Source of the DNA: Sweltsa coloradensis | Lineage: Eukaryota; Arthropoda; Insecta; Plecoptera; Chloroperlidae | Reading direction: 5' to 3' | Assembly: GCA_024449915.1 (NCBI GenBank) | Contig: JAMZAV010000952.1 | Coordinates: forward strand, 1-64,000 | DNA: 64,000 nucleotides | Shown here: positions 58,501 to 64,000 of the stretch, one piece after another | How the letters are laid out: every line of letters begins with the position of its first letter | How positions within the stretch are numbered: position 1 is the stretch's first letter | Made by a program: the position numbers and the translations under genes | Notes under the pieces: generated by a model | What the model saw: only the letters and a program-made list of their open reading frames with translations | What the model was told of the DNA's origin: nothing | Database searches by the model: none

Positions 58501-59412
58501 TCATCGGTTAGTTTGTTAACTACTGTTGTTGTTGTTACTGTTAACAAAGTATGAAACTTGAACTGTTTCATTAACAACAGGAATGATATTAAGGGCACGC
58601 ACAGAATGCACCACTCTAGCCTAAGGGATGTCAGGAGGAAAGTCCATGCTGGTCAAAACCAGCCATGGGCAAGGGTGAGGAAGCGGAAGGTTCTCACGTT
58701 GTTTTTGTCATCGTTCGGGTTGTCATTATAATCGTAGCCGGGGGTCGTCAAGGGCAGGGGGAGGTGTCTCCAACTGAGATTGCCAGAGCTTGCCTCTAGT
58801 TTCAAGGAGTGTACTCCCCTACATACTAGCTGATGTTTGCGAGATAGACTTTATCTCTTTCCTCGCCTTTTATGATTAGCCGAGCCATGCTCTGTGCCAA
58901 TACCTCGGGCCCAGACAGAGGCAGGGTATCTTACCTTCAGTTTGTCACTTTAAAAACAAACAAAAATGTAAAATAATTGATGAGTTTAAACTTGATACAG
59001 TCTACCACAGTTAACACAGATAATTTATTTAGTTTCCTTTGTATACATTTTGTTTCTACGCAATATAACGTTCAACTAGCTATTAACGTAACCAATTGTT
59101 TCCAATGACTGAATTTTTTTTGCTATTCCCTGACATTTGAATCAATTAAACCATCTTTCCCAGAATATGTACATTTCCCTACCATTCCTCGACTGTGACA
59201 ACTGAAGCTCGTACAAGTTTCTACATTTACCTCGTTCCAAGCCTGCGCGTTCTCAGGCCGAGAAACACCGAGCGAATCAGTTTGCCAAACGAAGCGGCGT
59301 TGACCGGATCTAGTTTGTGGTCGCTGCAGTGTCGCAGGTAGTGGTTGTAGAGCGTCGACCGCGGCAACGACACGCCCTCTGCCGTCTCGTAGTTCTCCAG
59401 GAGCCATTGTAC
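47882..59412 (-). CDS. Rfx: RFX transcription factor (RFX1/2/3 type), 3' ten exons
   Basis: A winged-helix factor that binds X-box DNA and drives ciliary gene expression. Joined exons: 59412-59231, 58479-58281, 57244-57182, 56458-56187, 53802-53681, 51726-51629, 50509-50354, 49815-49607, 49030-48877 and 48034-47882. They give 1608 nt, or 535 residues plus stop, with matching phases. The RFX DNA-binding domain runs from [19 protein letters not shown] to [10 protein letters not shown] (residues 1-73 of this part). Next comes the conserved B/C region ([38 protein letters not shown]). The dimerisation domain follows ([49 protein letters not shown]). The order matches RFX1-3. The 5' exons with the activation region are not in the window, so the first intron of this part exceeds 4.5 kb. 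Confidence 0.95.
48877..49030 (-). CDS. Rfx: RFX exon: dimerisation domain, end
   Basis: Acceptor [26 protein letters not shown], then [16 protein letters not shown] and ETPIAVMGE. Nearly identical to vertebrate RFX1/3. Donor GAG|GTGAGA, phase 0. Confidence 0.97.
49491..49600. repeat. (CT)n and (AATC)n microsatellites beside an RFX donor site
   Basis: CT repeats at about 49490-49507, then about eleven TCAA/AATC units at 49549-49594 and (TC)n to the donor at 49606. The repeat touches the first bases of the intron. Confidence 0.9.
49607..49815 (-). CDS. Rfx: RFX exon: dimerisation domain, middle
   Basis: Acceptor [26 protein letters not shown], then [20 protein letters not shown] and [14 protein letters not shown]. 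Donor AG|GTGAGA, phase 2, directly next to a (TC)n/(AATC)n microsatellite. Confidence 0.95.
50354..50509 (-). CDS. Rfx: RFX exon: dimerisation domain, first part
   Basis: Acceptor [26 protein letters not shown] then [20 protein letters not shown] and NVQEQ. The donor CAG|GTTGGT is a weak match to consensus, but the next exon's ASWVCEC continues the human order exactly. Confidence 0.94.
50590..50828. mobile_element. Short foldback MITE in an RFX intron, ~240 bp
   Basis: The left end ATAGGCAATTTTCAAAATCA and right end (complement) ATAGACCATTTTCGGAATTA are inverted and partly matched. Inner GATTATGAGAGAAATGGG pairs with CCCTTTCTCCCATAATG. Related pieces occur near 48390-48780, 52000-52060 and 56680-56850. 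Confidence 0.55.
51151..51590 (-). mobile_element. tRNA-derived SINE, copy 2
   Basis: Same structure as 17204-17631: the tail AAATAAATAAATA at the left, TAGAGTCTACCCACTCAG, and a head with GCGGGAATCGAACCCTGGAC (complement of box B) at the right. It lies in an RFX intron. Confidence 0.85.
51629..51726 (-). CDS. Rfx: RFX exon: [17 protein letters not shown] segment
   Basis: Acceptor [26 protein letters not shown] through PPEMTQIK. Donor AAG|GTAAGC, phase 0. Confidence 0.95.
52166..53273. mobile_element. hAT-like MITE (TAGAGACCCG ends), 1.1 kb
   Basis: Ends TAGAGACCCG and CGGGTCTCTA with identical flanking CTAATTAA (52158-52165, 53274-53281). The interior includes a GC-rich stretch (52800-52970), long C- and G-runs, and a fragment near 52461 resembling the left end of the MITE at 5715. 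Compound structure is likely. It lies in an RFX intron. Confidence 0.88.
53681..53802 (-). CDS. Rfx: RFX exon: [18 protein letters not shown] segment
   Basis: Acceptor [26 protein letters not shown] then [20 protein letters not shown]. Donor CCAA|GTAAGT, phase 1. Confidence 0.95.
53997..54383 (-). mobile_element. tRNA-derived SINE, copy 3 (head damaged)
   Basis: The body with TAGAGTCTACCCACTCAGTC matches the other two copies. The tRNA-like head lacks the box B text, so the copy is a deleted relic. It lies in an RFX intron. Confidence 0.8.
54384..54522. mobile_element. Short inverted-repeat element, ~139 bp
   Basis: CAATGTTTTGTTCAAGA at the left and its complement TCTTGAACAAAACATTG at the right, with paired inner text (CAAGGAC / GTCCTTG) giving arms of about 36 bp. 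It adjoins the damaged SINE. Confidence 0.7.
54855..55955. mobile_element. DNA transposon relic with 27-bp perfect TIRs, 1.1 kb
   Basis: GGGTAAGGGAACTAGTTCTG starts both ends, perfect for 27 bp and flanked by TATA (54851-54854, 55956-55959), so TA or TATA was duplicated. GATCCACAACT-type motifs occur several times inside, in both orientations. No transposase frame. The outer text (54538-54600 and 56140-56165) looks like ends of an older element interrupted by this one. Confidence 0.8.
56187..56458 (-). CDS. Rfx: RFX exon: B/C region
   Basis: Acceptor [26 protein letters not shown], then [20 protein letters not shown] and an acidic segment ([14 protein letters not shown]). Donor AA|GTGAGT, phase 2. 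Confidence 0.94.
56493..56995. repeat. Diverged repeat with internal ~50-bp duplication
   Basis: CAGTAGACCCCCTTTAATTC at the left resembles pogo-type ends. A block AAAACATTTT..AAGCCATTTA ... TTTTCTGTAGGG is present at about 56548-56596 and again at about 56935-56985. No clear right end. Confidence 0.4.
57182..57244 (-). CDS. Rfx: RFX 63-bp linker exon
   Basis: Acceptor [27 protein letters not shown]; donor CAG|GTAAGC. It is small, phase 0 on both sides, and could be skipped without breaking the frame, so alternative splicing is possible. Support comes from splice sites and phase, with weak similarity. Confidence 0.75.
57483..58040 (+). pseudogene. Two tandem LINE C-terminal fragments
   Basis: Each encodes the final segment of a non-LTR retrotransposon protein: [19 protein letters not shown] ... 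[14 protein letters not shown] in the first (about 57483-57760), and [20 protein letters not shown] then [11 protein letters not shown] in the second (about 57766-58040). Both end in a TGATGATGATG-type tail. Stops interrupt them. They lie in an RFX intron, antisense to the gene. Confidence 0.75.
58281..58479 (-). CDS. Rfx: RFX exon: end of DNA-binding domain and linker
   Basis: Acceptor [23 protein letters not shown] completes the winged helix. A Gln/Ser/Asn-rich linker follows ([25 protein letters not shown]). Donor CAG|GTAGGC, phase 0. Confidence 0.95.
58790..58930. repeat. Dispersed repeat related to 3845-3935
   Basis: AGCTGATGTTTGCGAGA ... CTCGGGCCCAGACAGAGG parallels the text beside the perfect hairpin at 3800-3867. 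It lies in an RFX intron. Confidence 0.55.
59231..59412 (-). CDS. Rfx: RFX exon: DNA-binding domain, first part
   Basis: Acceptor [26 protein letters not shown] then [20 protein letters not shown]. This is the recognition helix region of the winged helix. Donor ACGAG|GTAAAT, phase 2. The upstream partner exon should end in a phase-0 junction before Val. Confidence 0.96.
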
Positions 59413-59568
59413 CTGCGCGACAAACAAGTGAGAATACAAGATGACACAATGGATGTAATAATCATGTGTATAATAATCAAGTGTGCAGTGAGCTGACCTG
59501 GAAAGACAAGAAAAAGAAGAAACAAACCAGTATAGGAGAAGTACGACAGCACAGTACAGACAAGATAC

Positions 59569-60012
59569 TAGTGATGATATCGGGTCCAAAAAGTTCAAAC
59601 CAGTTTGGAACAGGTTTTTAAAGGTCAATTTTTATTCAATGTATCAACCTGAAGTGTGTTTTGAAAGCGACTGTACGGCCGGGAGTGAGCTGGCTTCGGC
59701 GCCCGCGCTTTGTTGAGTACGACTGCCGATAGTCAAGTGTCATTGTAACAGCGTCGCGCGTCAAGGCCGGTCGATTGCTTGATAATCAGCTGGTGAGGAA
59801 AGATAGATAGCTGGCTTCGTCATCACGGGCTCCGTGGAAATAGACCGCACAAGAAACGGTGCGTAGATTTACCATTTTTGCGGGAAAACGGCGGGAAAAT
59901 GTGTCTGTAAAGTTCACTGTTGTATAGTAGAACTTGAAAAAATGGAACCGGTTTGAAAAGTCGGAACCGGATCGCTATAGAACCGGTTTTTGGGTAACTG
60001 ATCTCATCACTA
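59569..60012. mobile_element. MITE with TAGTGATGA ends, 444 bp
   Basis: The inverted ends are TAGTGATGATATCGGGT and (complement) TAGTGATGAGATCAGTTACC. AACCGGTTT-rich subterminal text resembles the MITE at 26605. No clean target duplication is seen, so the boundary is less sure. Confidence 0.55.
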
Positions 60013-62239
60013 CTACACTGGCCATGATTTACTAGCAAAGCATCTGCATAGAATATGGGGATGGGGTGGGGGAATGGAATACAGGATAGACACATGATGA
60101 GTGGATGACATAGTATGTCAATGTGGGCTAAGAGAAGAGAGAGAAGATAATATGAGACGAGCGCTTCACTAGTTTTTTCAAATAAGTTTTAAAATGAAGT
60201 ATTTTTGGTTTTTGAATACAATATACATAACACATACATACATGCACCATTAGCTCTTGTTTACTGACTGATGAGGGTTTGAGTAGAAGGAAAGGAAGTC
60301 GTAAGCTGTCGATATACAAACTTCAGCAATTTCAAGTCACGTCGTTATGTCGTCAACAACTGCATGTCAAACATTCAAGAATTTGCACTGAACGGTGCTA
60401 ACATTGTAAAATACTAGGGATGCACATGACAATCGATAATGGAAATTTATATTTATATTTTCCAGAAAAAGTCTTAAAAACACAATACATCATATCACAT
60501 TTCCCGAGCTTAGGTAGATTGCCACACCACTGCTATTCCATTTGTGTCTTGTCTGAATGATAATTTGACATTTTGCGAAAACGGGGACTCCACAAAATTT
60601 GATACTATTTCTGCTACAAAAATTTGATTTAGACTTTTTGAGTCATTAAATCTAGATCATGCTGGGCCCCTATTCAGTAACTTCACGGGTTCAACTCGGC
60701 CACGGGACCGACTCGGGAGTTGTTGGTCGAGGTCGAAAGGTATGATTTACATGGCAGTGGACGATCAAATGTGAACAAATGATTCGCAGTCAGTTGTCAA
60801 ATATTCGAAATGACATAGATGTGTGTATTATTTCAATCGGTGAGAAATTGGAATTAAATGGTATAATTTCATGAAAAAAGGGAATGTACGGGACTTTTAG
60901 GGGTAGGCCCTTACTAAAGGTAGTTTTTTTTTAGCATACTATTGTTATTCGTTTGAGAAAGTTAATAATCTGGTTGTGTTTACGTGTAGGCCAAGGCCAC
61001 CGAGTCGGACTCGGTTGTCACGGATTATATCGCAAAGATATCGACCTCAAACGGGTCGATCACTAACATCCGAGTCGATTACGGTAGAAAACACCCGGGT
61101 CCAACTCGGTCAGAGTTATAGAATCGGGGTCCTGGTCAGACAGTAAAAGCGGCACCATTTATTGTGACGTTATTGGTTCAACATTATAAATTAATAACGC
61201 GTTCACTGTTTTTGATTTGTGCACCCCTAAAGGAACCTACTATAATGGATTGTGTAATTGTCTTGACAGAATCTCTAGCTACAGAACTAGGCCTACACAA
61301 AACAAACCAAAATACAAAATGCAACACCAGCCATGCGTGACAACAATACAATGACAATAATACAATCACAACACTATACCCACGTAACCACCCATGTTTA
61401 CACAGAACTCATGAGAAGAATTGTACGGAATTGTGAGCACGTTAACGTACCTGATTTGTTGGTAGAAAGAACACATTTATAAATTCTCAATTTCATTAAT
61501 CGGGAAACACAATAATTGTTATGCCCCATTTAGACGGAACAATGATAAGTTCAAGTTTGATGAAAGAACAGAAAAAATATATGATGTGATTAGTAGGCGG
61601 TAGGCCTACTTCCCTTTATTTGATTCTATTTTGCCCTTGAATTTACGGAATTTTGATTGAAACACTGAACCGTCTAGATGGGGTTTTACTAAGGAAAGAA
61701 TCATTCGATTCAGCTACTAATTCAAGAAATTAACTACGGAAATAAATAAGCATCAGAACAATTGGATTCAGGTACTACCAACACAAGGAATCTGTTATGC
61801 ACATCTGTTTGCGGTTACTGACCTTAGGTAGGTAGCCATCTTTATTATTATTTTTTATTTTCAACTGAATGAATTACACTAATACATGCACATTGCTGGT
61901 GGCAAGAGTAGAGCAAACAACATGTGCCTTACCACCAGTGTACAATAATTTAGTAATTTACTAATTTATCCTAGATATTCCTACTTCAAATGGATTTTTA
62001 AAAATGAAAATAACGATATTTCAAATGGGAGTAATTTCCTGGCTGTCATCTACAATTACTTTTTATTTCTCTGCAAGTCCTAAATGGTAAGTGAGATAAC
62101 TACATTAGAAGCACAAGACCACATTAAAAAAAAACATTTATTATCCAAAACACAATATAGGCCTACATTGATGAAAAATTAATAAATGTTTCAGCCAATC
62201 ACTGGATTTTTTTGCAGGAAAAACAAAATTTATCAAATA
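60013..62239. other. No gene seen; probable RFX intron
   Basis: AT-rich DNA without recognised exons. It should be intronic if RFX continues to the right. I looked for the exon that precedes VQWLL and did not find it. Confidence 0.4.
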
Positions 62240-63061
62240 CAGTAAGATCTCTCTTATCCGAGTTGGATGAGACCGGGGGCACCTCGGATTTGCGAAAAAC
62301 TCGGATGGCGCGGATCAATTGTTTATTTGCTCTCGTAGCATAGCCTGATGTGGTAAAATGATATATGACACATGTAATGGATAAAGGAACATAAAATACA
62401 CACGATACACTTCATACAGGGTATACTAAATGATTTAATAGCTTGTAATTCAAGCTCACGAACACACGTACACAATTAGGCCTACATGTCGTAATAAAAA
62501 CGTATGTCTAGGCCTAGGCCTAAACTCGACGCAGTAGGCCTAGGCCTACAATGCAAACATAGGCCTAGGCCTAGCCTAGCTCTCTTTCTCATGTGGGAAA
62601 ACCTCTCACTACTATGCCCGCGCTGAAGCTCACGACGCAAGATAAGTCTGGGAAAGAAATAAGATAAGCCCAGGAATAACAATTCAATGCGTCGTGATTA
62701 CGAATTTCGTGAATCGGTTGAAACATGATTGCATCTAGTTCCACAACGACCATCTTTGAACAGCTGTGTGTGAGATGGCTGGATCGTATGCGCACGCGCA
62801 GGCGCGCGACGCACACTGACCTCTATATGCTCAGTGGGTGGCACTGACGCTTACCGGCGATGCGCCCGACGCACACTGACCACTGAACTCTATACGCTCA
62901 GTACACTGATGCACACTGCTCGAAAGTCGAGATATATCGCCGATCTATCTTCTTTGCACTCACTCGTAAGGCATGCCTACAAATGTATGCGAGTACATTT
63001 AAAAAAGTGCGGCGCGGCGTCTGTAATTATTTTTATGTTTTATTTACGTATTTAAAACTTT

Positions 63062-63099
<38 letters not shown>

Positions 63100-63158
63100 G
63101 CGGCTCGGTTAACACGGAACATCGGATAAGAGGAGATCGGATAAGAGAGATCTTACTG
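62240..63158. mobile_element. pogo-like MITE, 919 bp
   Basis: Both ends start CAGTAAGATCTCTCTTATCC (22 bp perfect) and are flanked by TA (62238-62239, 63159-63160). The inside holds an AGGCCTAGGCCTA cluster (62506-62577), GC-rich text and a T-run of about 38 near 63062-63098. No transposase frame. Confidence 0.88.
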
Positions 63159-63299
63159 TATAAACAATCAAAATTGTTACGATCACCAATCAAAGTTGAT
63201 CAGGTCTAGTTATTGAAAACATTAATTAAAATAAACACAAATACAAAATTAAAATTGGTAGGTTGAAAGAGGAAGCCTTAGTCTATTTGTTAACGAAAG

Positions 63300-63560
63300 T
63301 TTGTTATTTCGCCGTGCATCCCAAGAATCGTGTAACAATCCCCACAGCTGCGAACCATCTCTCCGCCACCAAACTCCACATCCGCCGTCACCAATAGAGT
63401 ACCTGCTTCACTTTGCACGAGAGCTCCATTTCATCTGTAACACCGTCGTCCGTAACCCAATTGAGAGGCCCGTCCCACCAGATACCGTCTGCGAGTGCGT
63501 CGTGTATTGCCGACACCTCTCTCGCTTCCTGCTGTGGGCCGCAGTAATGTAAAGCATAAC
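63300..63560. other. GC-rich segment with long frames on both strands; unassigned
   Basis: This segment is clearly richer in GC than its surroundings. On the minus strand a frame reads EAREVSAIHDALADGIWWDG and then DEMELSCKVKQ before GTACTC. On the plus strand a frame reads SPIEYLLHFARELHFICNTV and then HLSRFLLWAAVM. I recognise neither as a protein family. It could be an exon of an unknown gene, a processed fragment or a repeat. Confidence 0.25.
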
Positions 63561-63778
63561 GTTGGCAAGAATTTGTAGCGCCACAATCATGCGGTTAATT
63601 AATCCAAATATGTAAGAACATCTTGAAAACACTTATAACGATATCCGATATGTTGTAGAACCGCTTAACCAATGAGGGATTAAATGAAATCAAGACATAG
63701 AAAATTAAACGTGAAGGACGAGGTTGCCAATCATTAATCATGCAAATAATTATTCAAAGCATTCTAAAAAATTTTGAA

Positions 63779-64000
63779 TAGGGATGACTTCGGGTACCCG
63801 GAAACCGGTTCGGAACCGGTTCCATTTCGATCCGGTTCCTCTTTTTCGGAACCGGTTCTATTTTTAACCTTAAAGTTGCCAAGGGCCTAGGCACAGACGA
63901 GAATAAATGAGCCAGAAACACCCGTCGTTGCAAAATTCTTAGGCCTAGGCCTAGGCCCTATGAATGTTGCGTCACAATTTTGACCTAGGCTTAGCCTAGG
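63779..64000. mobile_element. hAT-like MITE (TAGGGATGACTTCGGGT ends), cut by the window edge
   Basis: Starts TAGGGATGACTTCGGGTACC, then the GGAACCGGTT-rich text and an AGGCCTAGG block as in the copy at 26605-27201, reading in the opposite orientation. The right end is outside the window. Confidence 0.85.

Noticed and set aside
59413..64000. Upstream RFX exon encoding the residues before VQWLL
   Set aside because: No splice-flanked segment with the expected family text was found; it is probably outside the window.

Overview
Animal nuclear DNA, almost certainly arthropod and most likely an insect with a large repeat-rich genome. The evidence is split genes with GT-AG introns, no operons or Shine-Dalgarno sites, tRNA-derived SINEs, many DNA-transposon MITEs, LINE tails, and a scrap of insect-type 28S rRNA. 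The protein sequences and the frequent AGGCCTA motif would suit a hemimetabolous insect such as a hemipteran, but the species cannot be fixed by reading alone. Four protein genes can be read with confidence. On the minus strand, the 3' half of an RFX transcription factor (10 exons, 59412 down to 47882) carries the winged-helix DNA-binding domain and the dimerisation region; its 5' exons lie beyond the right edge. LIPT2 (33945-34664, plus strand) is an intact intronless lipoyl(octanoyl) transferase. BBIP1 (33169-32960, minus) is a small BBSome subunit that starts head-to-head with LIPT2. LMBRD2 (12 coding exons, 32863 down to 14829, minus) is a complete 727-residue multi-pass LMBR1-family membrane protein whose ATG lies only 96 nt after the BBIP1 stop. 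All exon phases of LMBRD2 and RFX agree from exon to exon, so both models are internally consistent. Layout: 1-1140 is a decayed LINE tail and microsatellites. 1141-14828 is non-genic, with MITEs, a satellite array split by a LINE 3' end with an intact RNase H domain, and probably some LMBRD2 3' UTR. 14829-32863 is LMBRD2, whose introns hold hAT-like MITEs, a long palindrome, a minisatellite, a 28S rRNA fragment and a 2-kb transposon relic. 32960-35000 is the compact BBIP1/LIPT2 cluster. 35540-39471 is a 3.9-kb transposon with ~680-bp terminal inverted repeats and a second, Harbinger-like element nested in one arm. 39700-47881 is mostly featureless. 47882-59412 is RFX with repeat-filled introns. 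59569-64000 is more MITEs, including a pogo-like element. The most unusual material is a pair of transposon relics (30298-32318 and 35540-39471) that share conserved protein motifs (VDFAENF / GDFSENF, FSD, HGKGPCDG) suggesting a DDD/E-type transposase I cannot assign to a named superfamily. One of them carries seven copies of a 14-bp motif. At least six MITEs have perfect 8-bp target duplications, and nested insertions give a readable relative chronology. RFX factors control ciliary genes and BBIP1 is a ciliary BBSome subunit, so their proximity (about 15 kb) is worth noting, though I see no convincing X-box at BBIP1.
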